This document shows, in pieces, positions 25,780 to 34,951 of a stretch of 64,000 nucleotides of DNA (positions within the stretch are counted from its first letter, which is position 1; each line of letters begins with the position of its first letter). The notes under the pieces were generated by a model. It did not search any database. It saw nothing but the letters and a program-made list of their open reading frames with translations, and had not been told where the DNA came from. A program made the position numbers and the translations under genes. The stretch comes from Bacteroidales bacterium (GTDB lineage: Bacteria; Bacteroidota; Bacteroidia; Bacteroidales; Rikenellaceae). The stretch covers positions 186,001 to 250,000 of the forward strand of contig CAJTFS010000001.1 of NCBI GenBank assembly GCA_910575495.1. Direction: 5' to 3'.

Positions 25780-27057
25780 TCAGAACGACCAGGTGCCCGC
25801 ACTGGAGGCCTTGACCGCCGCTGTTGCGTTGGGCACGTTGGGGAAAAAGGTCATGCCGGTCTTCTGCTCGACGTCGGCTACCGTCGTACGAAAAGTCGAC
25901 AGCGCAGCGCCCGAATACGACTTGTTCTCGAACCAGAAGGCGATGCACTGCAACTCGTCGGCCTTGAGCTGGTAGAGCGGCTTGCCCGTGTTGCCGGACT
26001 TGGAGCGGATCATCACCTTGTAGAAGTTCGTCGGCACAACGACCGTATTAGGCGTCGGCTTGGCATTGTCCACCACGGTCGTATTGTTATTGGCAAAATG
26101 GACGCCCGTCACAACGAAAAGCGTATCGGCGCAGATGTTGTTCCAGCAGGCCTTTTCGAGTGACTGCCACACCCCATCGTTGAAACGGTTCTGCCACTGG
26201 GGTGCCACATTGGTGACATAGAACGTCTGCCGGTTCATCGCTTCGGTGGCCGTACGGTCGTTCGAAGCAATAAAATGACCTCGCGAATAGGAGATAGGAG
26301 GCGTCACTCCCGGTATCTTATAGTTGCCGCCCGTAATTACCGGCTGCACCGACTGCGAAATATCCGGGTCGTAAAACCACGATTTGGAGCGCGACACCGT
26401 ATCCCTATAACACTCATGGAGCGGGTAGGCCGACCACATGGCCGTGCGCGTGTCGGAGTTGTAGCACACGGTGTAGTTGCGCAGGCCGGTCACAGGAACT
26501 CCCTTATAAGTATAGTCGGGGCAGATGTGGGTCGCATAATAAAGATCGGCACCGGAGGCCTTGACAGGCAGTTCGGGCCACCCGGGATAGCTGCCCGGCT
26601 GGGGCGTCGGATCGGGATCAGGCGTGGGATCCGGGTCGGGATCGGGCCCGGGGTCGGGAGTCGGATCGGCCGGGCCGGTAGTGAACGTGACGGTGCGGCT
26701 GGTCATGCGGTCGGAACCGAACGAGACATAGGCATAAATGTCGTATTCGGCTTCGGGAGCAAGTGCCGACAGGCGCGCTTTGAGCATGCTGTCCTCGATT
26801 TCGGGATCGGTGACAACGAGGGGGGGGGTCGCGTCGTCGCCCGAAACCGGCGTGCAGACGAAGCCGCACGACGAAGCCGACGCCAGCACGCCGTGGCCGA
26901 ATAGCGTGAGGCACTTGACCTCGACCGTCGTGCCGCTCACCGTCACGACCGGATCGCGGAACCACTCGTCGGGCGTATCGACCGTATCGTTGTCGCAGGC
27001 GACGACCGCCAGCGAAGCGCAATACAAAAGAAAGGCGAAAAAGTTTTTCATATACAT
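25780..27057 (-). CDS. Exported lipoprotein DNA/RNA non-specific endonuclease (NUC1 family)
   Basis: The 425-residue protein starts MYMKNFFAFLLYCASLAVVA followed by a Cys, a lipoprotein signal. The first ATG or the one two codons later may be used. A beta-sandwich-like domain (about 35-130) is followed by a Pro/Asp-rich repeat linker (DPDPDPTPDPDP). The nuclease domain follows, with SYSRGHFIAS, in which His261 of the R-G-H motif is the general base, and N-ligand segments FYVTNVAPQWQNRFN and WQSLEKACWNN. It probably digests extracellular DNA or RNA for nucleotides at the cell surface. Confidence 0.92.
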   Translation of the reverse strand: MYMKNFFAFLLYCASLAVVACDNDTVDTPDEWFRDPVVTVSGTTVEVKCLTLFGHGVLASASSCGFVCTPVSGDDATPPLVVTDPEIEDSMLKARLSALAPEAEYDIYAYVSFGSDRMTSRTVTFTTGPADPTPDPGPDPDPDPTPDPDPTPQPGSYPGWPELPVKASGADLYYATHICPDYTYKGVPVTGLRNYTVCYNSDTRTAMWSAYPLHECYRDTVSRSKSWFYDPDISQSVQPVITGGNYKIPGVTPPISYSRGHFIASNDRTATEAMNRQTFYVTNVAPQWQNRFNDGVWQSLEKACWNNICADTLFVVTGVHFANNNTTVVDNAKPTPNTVVVPTNFYKVMIRSKSGNTGKPLYQLKADELQCIAFWFENKSYSGAALSTFRTTVADVEQKTGMTFFPNVPNATAAVKASSAGTWSF

Positions 27058-27096
27058 AGATAGTATTATAGGTTCTTATGGAGCACCTTTTCTTAT

Positions 27097-27212
27097 CTCG
27101 GCAGCCCTGCAAGCACGGCTCTGCCCTCGGCTCAAGAAAACGTTCTTTTCAAGCAGGTTTTCACGCCTCGGCATAGCCCGAACAAGTCGGCTCTGCCCTC
27201 GGCTCGAGAAAA
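27097..27212. repeat. Two-copy direct repeat, about 45 bases each
   Basis: Copies at 27097-27140 and 27167-27212 share CTCGGCA...GGCTCTGCCCTCGGCTC(A/G)AGAAAA, with a period near 70 bases. They fill the gap between dtd and the endonuclease gene. No coding potential or T-tailed hairpin is evident. Confidence 0.7.
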
Positions 27213-27215
27213 GGG

Positions 27216-27668
27216 TCATTCCTTGTTTTTCGAGTCGATCCAGATGGTCACGGGACCGTCGTTGACAAGCGACACCTGCATGTCGGCACCGAAACGCCCG
27301 GTGGCCACCGGGCGGTCGAGCAGCTCGCCCGCCCGCCGCACGAAAGCCTCGTAAAGAGGTCTCGAAACCGCCTCGGGCGCCGCCCCGATGTAGGAGGGAC
27401 GGTTGCCCTTGCGCGTGGAAGCCATCAACGTGAACTGGCTCACGGCCAACACTTCGCCGCCGGCCTGCCGCACGTCGAGATTCATGACGCCGGCCTCGTC
27501 GTCGAAGATCCGCAGCCGCACGAGCTTGCCGGCGAGGTATTCGACATCCTCCTGCGTATCGTCCGGCCCGACGCCGACGAAAACCAGCAATCCGGCCCCG
27601 ATTTCGGAGAAACGCCTGCCGTCGATGTCGACCGAGGCCCGGCGTACGCGCTGAACGAGAAGTCGCAT
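27216..27668 (-). CDS. dtd: D-aminoacyl-tRNA deacylase Dtd
   Basis: It hydrolyses D-aminoacyl-tRNAs, and Gly-tRNA(Ala), to protect translation. The 150-residue length is typical. The two chiral-pocket motifs are present: SQFTL (77-81) and NDGPVT (136-141, the G-P cis motif). The start is MRLLVQRVRRASVDIDG, the usual family N-terminus. It lies 28 bases after the pseudouridine synthase gene and is the last of the cdd-rluA-dtd leftward unit. Confidence 0.97.
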   Translation of the reverse strand: MRLLVQRVRRASVDIDGRRFSEIGAGLLVFVGVGPDDTQEDVEYLAGKLVRLRIFDDEAGVMNLDVRQAGGEVLAVSQFTLMASTRKGNRPSYIGAAPEAVSRPLYEAFVRRAGELLDRPVATGRFGADMQVSLVNDGPVTIWIDSKNKE

Positions 27669-27696
27669 GGGTTTCCTGGGTTATCGGGGGTTCACG

Positions 27697-28398
27697 TTAT
27701 GCTTCGTCGTGGCGCCCGCCCTCGAAGCAGGCCCACAGATTATCGCCCGCAGGCACCGGAGCGGTCACCTCCACGGGTTCGCGCCGCACGGGGTGTTCGA
27801 ACGCCACGCGCCTGGAGTGCAGCGAGATGCCGCCGCCGGGCAGCGAACGCCGGGCTCCGTACTTCAGATCGCCGCGAATCGGACAGCCGATGCGCGAAAG
27901 CTGGGCCCGGATCTGATGGTGGCGGCCGGTCAGCAGCTCGACCTCGACGAGGGTATAGCGGGTCCCGGCGCCGACCATGCGGTATTTCAGCCGCGCCTCC
28001 TTGGCTTCGGGACGCGGAGCGTCGAAGGCTTTCGAACGGTTGGTGCGGCCGTCGCGCAGAATGTAGTGGCGCAGTTCGCCGCTCTCGGCTTCGGGGCGGT
28101 TCTCCGTCAGGGCCCAGTAGACCTTGCGGATGCGGCCCTCGCGGATCATCTCGTTGAGCCGCACGAGGGCCTTGGAAGTCTTGGCGAAGAGCACGGCGCC
28201 GCTCACGGGACGGTCGATGCGGTGCACCACACCGAGGAAGACTTCGCCGGGCTTGGCGTCGCGCGCCTTGATGAAAGCCTTGATCTGATCCTCCAGCGCA
28301 CTCTCGCCCGAAGGGTCGGGCTGCACGAGGTCGCCGCAATGCTTGTTGACGATCAGCAGATGGTTGTCTTCATAGAGAATGTCGTCGGGCGAAAACAT
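27697..28398 (-). CDS. RluA-family RNA pseudouridine synthase
   Basis: The 233-residue enzyme converts specific uridines in rRNA or tRNA to pseudouridine. The catalytic loop HRIDRPVSGAVLFAKT (about 59-74) contains the active-site Asp62. Arg60 and the following motif are of the RluA class. There is no N-terminal S4 domain, unlike RluC/RluD, which fits the smaller RluA/TruC-like members. The exact target base cannot be told. It starts 4 bases after the end of cdd. Confidence 0.92.
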   Translation of the reverse strand: MFSPDDILYEDNHLLIVNKHCGDLVQPDPSGESALEDQIKAFIKARDAKPGEVFLGVVHRIDRPVSGAVLFAKTSKALVRLNEMIREGRIRKVYWALTENRPEAESGELRHYILRDGRTNRSKAFDAPRPEAKEARLKYRMVGAGTRYTLVEVELLTGRHHQIRAQLSRIGCPIRGDLKYGARRSLPGGGISLHSRRVAFEHPVRREPVEVTAPVPAGDNLWACFEGGRHDEA

Positions 28399-28402
28399 GC
28401 GT

Positions 28403-28858
28403 CTACAGGATGAAAGTGAAAGGCAGCAGGTCCGCCGCCGAAGCGACGATGCTTGCCGTGCCGTTGCCGCTCATGATGACCCGCATGGGCGAGCCCTGGC
28501 GCCGCTCGACGTCGACCATCACCTGGCGGCACTGGCCGCAGGGGTAGCACTCGCGCTCGGAAGGCACCGAAGCGATGGCCAGCGTCTCGACGGGATCGTC
28601 GGCATAGTTGGCCTGGGCATAGAAGAGCAGCGTCCGCTCGGCGCAGAGACCCGCCGGGTAGACCTCGCTCTCGATGTTGCTGCCGCAGATGATGCGTCCG
28701 CTGCGCAGCCGTGCGGCGGCGCCCACACGGAAGCGCGAATAGGGAGCATGCGCATTCGCCGTGGCGCGCCCGGCTTCGGCGACCAGCGTGCGGTCGGCCT
28801 CGGAGAGGGCGTCGAGCGAATCGTAGTGCTCGTAATCGATACGATACTGTGTATTCAT
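28403..28858 (-). CDS. cdd: Cytidine deaminase
   Basis: Tetrameric-type, zinc-dependent deaminase of cytidine and deoxycytidine in pyrimidine salvage. It has 151 residues from ATG 28858 (MNTQYRIDYEHYDSLDAL). An upstream in-frame ATG at 28906 would fall in the promoter region. The zinc ligands are Cys72 in CAERTL with catalytic Glu74, and Cys107 and Cys110 in PCGQC. The substrate loop is APYSRFRVGAA. A promoter is visible at 28878-28907. It is the first gene of the unit with rluA and dtd. Confidence 0.95.
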   Translation of the reverse strand: MNTQYRIDYEHYDSLDALSEADRTLVAEAGRATANAHAPYSRFRVGAAARLRSGRIICGSNIESEVYPAGLCAERTLLFYAQANYADDPVETLAIASVPSERECYPCGQCRQVMVDVERRQGSPMRVIMSGNGTASIVASAADLLPFTFIL

Positions 28859-28877
28859 GGCACAAAACCTAAGTAAA

Positions 28878-28907
28878 CAAAGGTAAAACAAATTTGGGAA
28901 ATTCAAA
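28878..28907 (-). promoter_or_regulatory. Promoter of the cdd unit
   Basis: On the minus strand TTTG (28907-28904), an 18-base spacer and TACCTTTG (28885-28878) fit the Bacteroidetes consensus. The cdd ATG is 19 bases downstream of the -7 box. Confidence 0.7.
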
Positions 28908-29196
28908 ATCGGAAATCCGAAATTGTGAATCCCGGTCCTATATTCCCGACCGATGGCGGCAGTCCCGAATAAGGTCGGTGCGTCGGATTCGGCCGCTGCC
29001 CGAGGCGGGACGGGCGGAATTCCGGTCGGGCTGCGCCGAACGGTCCGTCCCTACCCTGCCAGTCTGCTTCTGTCGAAGCGATCCGCCGGAACTTCGTTCC
29101 CGACAGACCGGAACGGCACCTTTCAAGACGACGAAGAGGACAGCCGGGGCCGTCCTCTTGGGTTGCGAAAGGGCGGATGCCCGTCGGCGGGCGGCC
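28908..29196. other. Gene-free interval between cdd and the SIMPL gene
   Basis: No supported gene was seen. The left end has AAATTCAAAATCGG and GAAATTGTGAATCCC, fragments of a dispersed A/T-rich repeat family. The right end has a hairpin at 29133-29158 (AAGAGGAC arms, GC-rich inner stem) that may terminate the leftward SIMPL transcript, although its T run is poor. Confidence 0.55.
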
Positions 29197-29889
29197 CTAT
29201 TCGAGCACGAACTTGGTCTGCACGCTGTACTGCAGCTTGATGGTCTTGAAGTCGAGCGGCTCCTCGCCGGCGCTTTCGCCCGAACCGGCATCCATGGATT
29301 TCATGCTGCGCACGGCCATCGTATTGTTGTAGTAGGCGGGCATGATGTCGTTGTTCGAATCCCAGATATAGAAGCACTTGCCCACCGTCTGGCCGATGGC
29401 TTGGGCCAGCGTGCGGGCGCTCTGCTGCGCGTTGCGGATCGCCTCTACGCGCACCTCCTCCTTGAGGGCGTCGATGTTGCTGTGCGAGACGCGCAGGATC
29501 GAGACGTCGGAGATGCCCAGCTTGTCGAGCGCCTGCCACACGTTGGCCGCTTCGGCCGCCGAACCCAGCTTGAGCTGGTATTTGGCCGTTGCGACGGAGG
29601 TGTTCTTCTTGAAGAATTCGCTCGAAAGGTTGGCCACCTTGAGTTGTTTTTCGACGTCGACGCCCTGGCGGCGGAGCGCAGCGATCATCTCGCGCTGCTG
29701 GCTCTCGACCGAAATCTTGCCTTTCGAATCGCGCTCGTCGATGACGATCGAGAGGTAAAATTCGTCGGGCACGATCTCTTTCTCGGCCCGGCCGTTGACC
29801 TGAATGTAGCTCGGATAGGCTTCCTGCGTCTGTGCCGCCGCGGTCAGCATCATCGCGAGCGCCGCGGCCAAAAATACGAGTTTTCTCAT
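29197..29889 (-). CDS. Exported SIMPL-domain protein (DUF541)
   Basis: The 230-residue protein begins with a signal peptide, [20 protein letters not shown], from ATG 29889. An earlier in-frame ATG at 29934 lacks a signal. The mature part starts [20 protein letters not shown], the characteristic opening of the SIMPL/DUF541 fold. These are periplasmic or surface proteins with oligomeric beta-structures of uncertain function, sometimes linked to stress resistance. A -7 box TATATTTG (29925-29918, minus strand) suggests its own promoter inside the gap after rlmD. Confidence 0.9.
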   Translation of the reverse strand: MRKLVFLAAALAMMLTAAAQTQEAYPSYIQVNGRAEKEIVPDEFYLSIVIDERDSKGKISVESQQREMIAALRRQGVDVEKQLKVANLSSEFFKKNTSVATAKYQLKLGSAAEAANVWQALDKLGISDVSILRVSHSNIDALKEEVRVEAIRNAQQSARTLAQAIGQTVGKCFYIWDSNNDIMPAYYNNTMAVRSMKSMDAGSGESAGEEPLDFKTIKLQYSVQTKFVLE

Positions 29890-29917
29890 GATTATTCCGT
29901 TTTGTGCAAGGTAACTG

Positions 29918-29925
29918 CAAATATA
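29918..29925 (-). promoter_or_regulatory. -7 box of the SIMPL gene
   Basis: TATATTTG on the minus strand lies 28 bases before the start codon at 29889. No clear -33 TTTG is visible, because that stretch is the end of rlmD. Confidence 0.5.
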
Positions 29926-29943
29926 ACGCCGCACCGGCGGTGC

Positions 29944-31356
29944 TTATTGTCTTCGGACGAGCTTCACCACATTTTCCACATGGTGCGTGTGGGGGAACAT
30001 GTCCACCGGCTGCACCGCCTCCACCCGGTAGGCGTCGTCGAGCAGCGCCAGGTCGCGGGCCTGCGTGGCGGGATTGCAGCTCACGTAGACGATCCGCTCG
30101 GGCGCGGCGCGCAGGATGACGTCGATCACCGGAGCGTCGACTCCCGCGCGCGGCGGGTCGAGGATCACAGCGTTGGGCCGTCCGTTGGCCTCGACGAACG
30201 CATCGTCGAGCACCTCCTTCATGTCGCCCGCATAAAAGGCCGTATTGCCGATGCCGTTTGCGAGCGAATTGGCCTTCGCATCCTCGATCGCCTCGGGCAC
30301 GTATTCGATGCCCACCACGCGGCGGCAATGGCGCGCGCAGAAATTGGCGATGGTGCCCGTGCCGGTGTAGAGATCGTAGAGCACATCGTCGGGCCCGAGG
30401 TCGGCGAAGCCGCGCGCCACCTTGTAGAGCTCGCAGGCCTGCGCCGAATTGGTCTGGTAGAACGACTTGGGCCCCACCTTGAAACGCAGACCCTCCATCT
30501 CTTCGACGATGTGGTCCTTGCCGCGGTAGCACACGGCATCGAGGTCGCCCGTCGAGTCGTTGAACTTGGTATTGACGACATAAAAGAGCGACACGATCTC
30601 GGAGAAGCGGGCCGCCAGATGGTCGAGCAGCGCTTCGATTTTCGGCCGGTCGTCGGCGCCGAAGACCACGACAACCATGATCTCGCCCGTCGAAGCGGTG
30701 CGCACGACCATGTTGCGCATCAGCCCCTCGTGCGTACGTGCATTGTGGAACGTGTAGCCGTGCTCGAGACAGAAACGTTTGGTTTCCAGCCGGATGTCGT
30801 TCGACGGATCGGGCTGGAGCCAGCATTTGCGGATGTCGAGCACCTTGTCGAACATGCCCGGAATGTGGAATCCGGCGGCAGGTCCGGCCTCGATGTCGCC
30901 GCCGGCCGCCACTTCCTCGTGCGTGAGCCACCGCCGGTCGGTGAAGGTGAATTCGAGCTTGTTGCGGTAGAACTGCGTCTGCGCCGAACCCATGCACGGG
31001 GCGATCTCGGGCAGAGCGACCTTGCCGATGCGCGTCAGCTGGTCGCGCACCTGGTCGGTCTTGAAGCGCAGCTGCTCCTCGTAGGGCAGATTCTGCCACT
31101 TGCAGCCGCCGCAGACCCCGAAGTGCTCGCAGAAGGGCTCGGCCCGCAGCGGCGAACGCTTCACGTAACGCACCACGTAACCCTCCATGAAGCGGCGGCG
31201 CTTGAGCCGTATCTGCACGTCGACCACGTCGCCCGGAACGGTCATCGGGACGAAGACCACCTGTTCGTTCCAGCGCCCCATGGCCTTGCCTTCGGCGGCC
31301 AGGGTGGTTATTTCGAGTCCCTCGATCAGAGGATAGTTCGCTTTTTTGCGTGCCAT
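29944..31356 (-). CDS. rlmD: 23S rRNA (uracil-5-)-methyltransferase, RlmD/RumA family
   Basis: SAM-dependent methyltransferase that makes m5U in rRNA, by homology U1939 of 23S. It has 470 residues. A TRAM-like beta domain is at about 10-70. An iron-sulfur cluster region follows with Cys76, Cys82 and Cys85 ([15 protein letters not shown]), and a fourth Cys lies in RKCWLQPDP. The methyltransferase core has [12 protein letters not shown] and the nucleophilic Cys in [14 protein letters not shown]. Just upstream of its ATG is a run of CTTTTCACCTTTCACCTT repeats. Confidence 0.93.
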   Translation of the reverse strand: MARKKANYPLIEGLEITTLAAEGKAMGRWNEQVVFVPMTVPGDVVDVQIRLKRRRFMEGYVVRYVKRSPLRAEPFCEHFGVCGGCKWQNLPYEEQLRFKTDQVRDQLTRIGKVALPEIAPCMGSAQTQFYRNKLEFTFTDRRWLTHEEVAAGGDIEAGPAAGFHIPGMFDKVLDIRKCWLQPDPSNDIRLETKRFCLEHGYTFHNARTHEGLMRNMVVRTASTGEIMVVVVFGADDRPKIEALLDHLAARFSEIVSLFYVVNTKFNDSTGDLDAVCYRGKDHIVEEMEGLRFKVGPKSFYQTNSAQACELYKVARGFADLGPDDVLYDLYTGTGTIANFCARHCRRVVGIEYVPEAIEDAKANSLANGIGNTAFYAGDMKEVLDDAFVEANGRPNAVILDPPRAGVDAPVIDVILRAAPERIVYVSCNPATQARDLALLDDAYRVEAVQPVDMFPHTHHVENVVKLVRRQ

Positions 31357-31362
31357 TTATTT

Positions 31363-31396
31363 AAGGTGAAAGGTGAAAAGTCGAATATGAAAAGTC
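31363..31396. repeat. GTGAAA heptad repeat at the rlmD start
   Basis: AAGGTGAAAGGTGAAAAG and a degenerate third unit (ATATGAAAAG) lie directly upstream of rlmD. Read on the rlmD strand this is a CTTTTCACCTTTCACCTT pyrimidine run ending 7 bases before its ATG. The same motif recurs at 7856, 7990, 34823, 34915, 36731, 48966, 55032 and 55141. Confidence 0.75.
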
Positions 31397-31464
31397 GGAC
31401 GTTATTGCAGGGCAACCCGCGGCTTCTCGCCCCCGACGTCCGGCCGGCTACGAAATCTTCCGGG

Positions 31465-32586
31465 TCATTCCCGATCCTTCTGTTTCAGTCTCTGCCTTAC
31501 GCCGCCCAGCCAGAAACCCAGGGCAAAGGGTCCTCCGATCAACACGACGAGCGCCAGAACCACATAGAACAGAATCTTGCCGACCAGGCCGGGCACAGCA
31601 TCCAGCACCGAAGCGATCAGCTCCTCGGCCGAACGCCGCAGCTGTCCCACCAGCGCCTCGCGCTCCTGCGAGACGTAGGACTGCAACTCGCGGCGCTGCC
31701 GCTCGAAGTCGTAGAACGCATTGTCGACCAGCGAATTCATCGTGTCGACCAACTGCGCCACCTCGCCGTTGAGCCCCGCCATCATGCGGTCCGACATCTC
31801 CGGCAGGTGTTCGGCCACCAGCACCATGCGGTTGAGGTCGCGTTCGAGCGAATCGAGCCGGGCACCGACTTCGGCGCGCAGGCTCTCCTGGCGCCACTCC
31901 ATTTCGAGCATCTCCTTCGACCACCCCACGGTGTTGGCCAACTGCTGGGTCTGACCGCTCACGCGGTCGTTGACATCGGCCAGCACCTCGGCGATCGAAC
32001 CGGTGGCGAAATCGGGCTCGACGCCCTTGCCGCGCAGAAATTCGATCCAGGCCAGCGTGGTATTGACCGGCTCCACGCCCTGCTCCGTGACGGGATGTTC
32101 CTTGACGAACCGGTCGACGAACTCCGTCATCCACCCGTAGCGCTCGCCGGCGAGCGTTTCGCGCGCCAGCTTGTCGATGCGCCGTTCGAGCTGCGCAGCC
32201 GTACGGCGGGCCAATCCGCTCTGCGGACCGAACAACAACGAATCGGGCGTCGCGGTGAAAGCGTCGTCCATGCGCCGGCAAAGAATCCACATGTCGGCCA
32301 ACGCCACCTCGGGAATGCTCTGCATGGCGGCCGAGACCGCGACGCGCGTGACGCGGATCTTCCACTTGATGGCGGCCAGACGCACGGAGAGATCGGGCGA
32401 TACGGCCACGATCGAATCGGCCGTGCGGGAGACCTCGGACGAGAGGTCGTAGTAGAACCCGCGGGTCATCAGGCGCGTTTCGGCATCGCGCCGCGGCAGC
32501 GGATCGCCCGTCGATACCGACACCTTCAACAGCGAGCAGCCCGACAGGCTCATCGCGGCGAAAAGCAGACACAGGAGACGTTTCAT
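31465..32586 (-). CDS. Lipoprotein with coiled coil and C-terminal membrane helix (function unknown)
   Basis: The 373-residue product starts at ATG 32586 with [20 protein letters not shown], a lipoprotein signal with the lipobox Cys at 17. The middle is largely helical, with heptad-like stretches (for example [20 protein letters not shown] and [20 protein letters not shown]). The end holds a strong membrane helix (about 335-360, [19 protein letters not shown]) and a basic tail, [10 protein letters not shown]. No enzyme motif is visible. The two possible membrane anchors at opposite ends are unusual. I cannot assign a family. Confidence 0.75.
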   Translation of the reverse strand: MKRLLCLLFAAMSLSGCSLLKVSVSTGDPLPRRDAETRLMTRGFYYDLSSEVSRTADSIVAVSPDLSVRLAAIKWKIRVTRVAVSAAMQSIPEVALADMWILCRRMDDAFTATPDSLLFGPQSGLARRTAAQLERRIDKLARETLAGERYGWMTEFVDRFVKEHPVTEQGVEPVNTTLAWIEFLRGKGVEPDFATGSIAEVLADVNDRVSGQTQQLANTVGWSKEMLEMEWRQESLRAEVGARLDSLERDLNRMVLVAEHLPEMSDRMMAGLNGEVAQLVDTMNSLVDNAFYDFERQRRELQSYVSQEREALVGQLRRSAEELIASVLDAVPGLVGKILFYVVLALVVLIGGPFALGFWLGGVRQRLKQKDRE

Positions 32587-32641
32587 GGACACATCGTTCG
32601 GTTTGCGGCGATAAAGATAGGCATAATCCGACAAAAAAACG

Positions 32642-32649
32642 TATCTTTG
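32642..32649 (+). promoter_or_regulatory. -7 box of the MBL-fold hydrolase gene
   Basis: TATCTTTG is a perfect -7 consensus, 25 bases before the ATG at 32675. No TTTG -33 is seen at the expected distance. A weaker minus-strand box (TATCTTTA at 32619-32612) may serve the divergent lipoprotein gene. Confidence 0.55.
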
Positions 32650-32674
32650 TCAAGACCAAAAGCCACGTTTTTCC

Positions 32675-33343
32675 ATGAAAACAGCCACCCTTGCCTTCAA
32701 CCCCATCGAAGAGAACACCTACGTTGTCTGGGACGAGAGCGGCGAAGCCGTCGTCATCGACGCCGGCAACAGCAGCGACCGCGAAAACGCCGCACTGGAC
32801 AATTTCATCGCGGAGCACGGCCTGCGGCCCGTGCTGGCGGTCAACACCCACGGCCACTTCGACCACACGCTGGGCGTCTGCCACCTCAAGGAGCGCTACG
32901 GCATTCCGTTCGCCCTCTCGTCGAAGGACGCCTTCCTGCTGGAGAACGCCCGCACGAGCGGCTCGATTTTCGGCGTGCGCATCGGGCCGATGCCCGCCAT
33001 CGACATCGACCTGGACGAAACCCCCGAAATCCGCTTCGGCAACACGACGCTGCAGGTCATTCCCACACCGGGCCATACGCCGGGCCACGTGGCGCTCTAC
33101 GAACCGCAGAGCGGCGTGGTCTTCACGGGCGACACGCTCTTCCGCGAAAGCATCGGCCGCACCGACCTGCCCGGCGGCGACTATTCGTGGATCATGCGTT
33201 CGATACTCGACAAGCTCCTGCCCCTGGGCGACGCCACCCGCGTCTGCCCCGGCCACGGCCCGGAGACCACCATCGGCCACGAAACGCTCTACAACCCCTT
33301 CGTCGTCGAGGTGCTGAACAACGAAGTGAACTACAAGGGCTGA
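32675..33343 (+). CDS. MBL-fold metallo-hydrolase (glyoxalase II-like)
   Basis: The 222-residue enzyme shows the metallo-beta-lactamase-fold motif [10 protein letters not shown], which binds two metals. Further ligands are in [26 protein letters not shown] and [13 protein letters not shown]. This set matches the hydroxyacylglutathione hydrolase-like cytosolic group (YcbL-type). The true substrate is unknown, because glutathione is generally absent from strict anaerobes. The gene has its own -7 box and starts the rightward run leading to the S46 peptidase gene. Confidence 0.92.
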   Translation: MKTATLAFNPIEENTYVVWDESGEAVVIDAGNSSDRENAALDNFIAEHGLRPVLAVNTHGHFDHTLGVCHLKERYGIPFALSSKDAFLLENARTSGSIFGVRIGPMPAIDIDLDETPEIRFGNTTLQVIPTPGHTPGHVALYEPQSGVVFTGDTLFRESIGRTDLPGGDYSWIMRSILDKLLPLGDATRVCPGHGPETTIGHETLYNPFVVEVLNNEVNYKG

Positions 33344-33370
33344 CCCACTCCTGCGAAACGACCGTAAACC

Positions 33371-34102
33371 ATGAACGAATCGATACACCGGATACTCTAC
33401 GCACTGCTCCCGCTCGAAGGATACCTTCGGGTCGTCAGCCGTCTGTTCTTCGTTTTCCAGCGGCTGGGGATCGGGCGCCGCACCCCCGCAATGGAATATG
33501 TCCGCCACCTGCCGCAGCTGGTGCGCAAGGGCGACATCTGCATCGACATCGGGGCCAATCTGGGCTATTATGCCCGGACCCTCGCGCGATTGGTCGGTCC
33601 CGCGGGGTGCGTCCACGCCGTGGAGCCGGTGGAACCGATCCGCAAGGTGCTGAACCGCAATCTGCGCCGGTGCTCCAACGTAACGGTCCACCCCTTTGCA
33701 CTCGGCACGGAGAACAAGCCCGTCAGCATGGGCAACGACTCGGTGCGCAAGACGGGCTACCTGGGCACGGGGCAAAACTTCGTGAACGACAGCGGCGATG
33801 CCGTCGCCGTGGAGTTCCGGGCCGACATGCGGCGGGGCAGCGAGCTGTTCGGCGGCCTGCCGCGGCTCGACTTCATCAAGTGCGACATCGAGGGCTACGA
33901 ACGGATCGTCATGCGCGAGATGCAGCCGCTTCTGGAACGGTTCCGCCCTACGGTGCTGATCGAAACGGGCGGCGCCAACCGGCAGGCGGTCATCGGGCTT
34001 TTCACCGCGATGGGCTATGCCGGCTTCACGCTCGACGGCGGCCGCGAAGTGCCGCTCGGCCTCGCGACGCCGGAAAAGGACATCATCTTCCGCCCCCGAT
34101 AA
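33371..34102 (+). CDS. FkbM-family methyltransferase
   Basis: The 243-residue protein contains the SAM-binding segment [20 protein letters not shown] (about 55-74), then [18 protein letters not shown], and the FkbM-typical [17 protein letters not shown]. Members methylate hydroxyl groups on sugars, lipids or small molecules. The substrate is unknown here. It lies 27 bases after the MBL hydrolase gene and 47 bases before trmD, so it may simply share a transcript with housekeeping genes. Confidence 0.88.
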   Translation: MNESIHRILYALLPLEGYLRVVSRLFFVFQRLGIGRRTPAMEYVRHLPQLVRKGDICIDIGANLGYYARTLARLVGPAGCVHAVEPVEPIRKVLNRNLRRCSNVTVHPFALGTENKPVSMGNDSVRKTGYLGTGQNFVNDSGDAVAVEFRADMRRGSELFGGLPRLDFIKCDIEGYERIVMREMQPLLERFRPTVLIETGGANRQAVIGLFTAMGYAGFTLDGGREVPLGLATPEKDIIFRPR

Positions 34103-34149
34103 AGCGGGCGTTGCCCGTCCGATTTTCAACCTTTCATTTGCACGCTTCC

Positions 34150-34836
34150 ATGCGCATCGACATCCTTACGGTAGTTCCCGAACTGCTCGCCTCGCCGCTC
34201 AACGAATCGATCCTCAAGCGGGCCCAGACCAAAGGGCTCGTGGAGATCGTCGTGCACAACCTCCACGACTACGCCCATGACAAACGCAAAACCACCGACG
34301 ACTACCCCTTCGGCGGCGAAGCGGGCATGGTCATGAAGTGCGAACCAGTCTTCGAACTGGTGGAGAAGCTGCAATCCGAACGGCGCTACGACGAAATCAT
34401 CTACACTTCGCCCGACGGCATCCGCTACGACCAGCACGAAGCCAACCGGCTGTCGACCCTGGAGAACCTCATCATCCTCTGCGGCCACTACAAAGGCATC
34501 GACCACCGCATCCGCGAACACCTCGTGACGCGCGAAATCTCGATCGGCGACTACGTGCTCACGGGAGGCGAGCTGGCAGCCTGCATCATTGCCGATTCGG
34601 TGGTGCGGATCATCCCGGGGGCCATCGGCGACGAAGCCTCGGCGCTGACCGACTCGTTTCAGGACAACCTGCTGGCCCCGCCGGTCTACACGCGCCCGGC
34701 CGAGTTCCGCGGCTGGCGGGTGCCCGACGTGCTGCTGTCGGGCAACTTCGCCGAAATCGCCCGCTGGCAGGACGAACAGGCCTACCAACGCACGAAACAG
34801 CTGCGGCCGGACCTTTTGCGGGAAGGTGAAAAATGA
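34150..34836 (+). CDS. trmD: tRNA (guanine(37)-N1)-methyltransferase TrmD
   Basis: Knot-fold (SPOUT) enzyme that methylates G37 next to the anticodon, which prevents frameshifting. It has 228 residues from ATG 34150 ([20 protein letters not shown]). The frame is open far upstream but without homology. Trefoil-knot motifs are [17 protein letters not shown] and [14 protein letters not shown]. The last residues, EGEK, and the stop codon come from a GTGAAAA-type repeat. The usual ribosomal neighbours (rpsP, rimM, rplS) are absent. Confidence 0.97.
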   Translation: MRIDILTVVPELLASPLNESILKRAQTKGLVEIVVHNLHDYAHDKRKTTDDYPFGGEAGMVMKCEPVFELVEKLQSERRYDEIIYTSPDGIRYDQHEANRLSTLENLIILCGHYKGIDHRIREHLVTREISIGDYVLTGGELAACIIADSVVRIIPGAIGDEASALTDSFQDNLLAPPVYTRPAEFRGWRVPDVLLSGNFAEIARWQDEQAYQRTKQLRPDLLREGEK

Positions 34837-34854
34837 AAAGCGGAAAGTGAAAGG
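34823..34854. repeat. GTGAAA heptad repeat at the trmD 3' end
   Basis: AAGGTGAAAAATGAAAAG followed by CGGAAAGTGAAAGG begins inside the last trmD codons and continues past the stop. A complementary pyrimidine block at 34915-34949 precedes lpxB, so the two could pair imperfectly across the gap. Confidence 0.7.
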
Positions 34855-34914
34855 CCTGATCGCACGAGATAATGACCGATCATCGCCTGCACCACCGGAC
34901 AGCATCGCAAAAGC

Positions 34915-34949
34915 CACTTTTCACCTTTAACCTTTAACTTTTCACTTCG
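34915..34949. repeat. CTTTTCACC repeat block in the lpxB leader
   Basis: CACTTTTCACCTTTAACC followed by TTTAACTTTTCACTTCG consists of four to five degenerate 7-8 base units and ends 2 bases before the lpxB ATG. It occupies the position where a ribosome-binding site would be. Confidence 0.7.
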
Positions 34950-34951
34950 AC

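Noticed and set aside
27060-27215. Possible CRISPR-like array
   Set aside because: There are only two imperfect units, the spacing is irregular and no cas genes are present.
28894-34149. A reading frame of nearly 1,980 codons on the + strand running through the cdd-to-fkbM region into trmD
   Set aside because: It is antisense or out of frame to well-supported genes, is Arg/His/Pro/Gly-rich, and shows no family match until trmD begins at 34150. It reflects few stop codons in GC-rich sequence.
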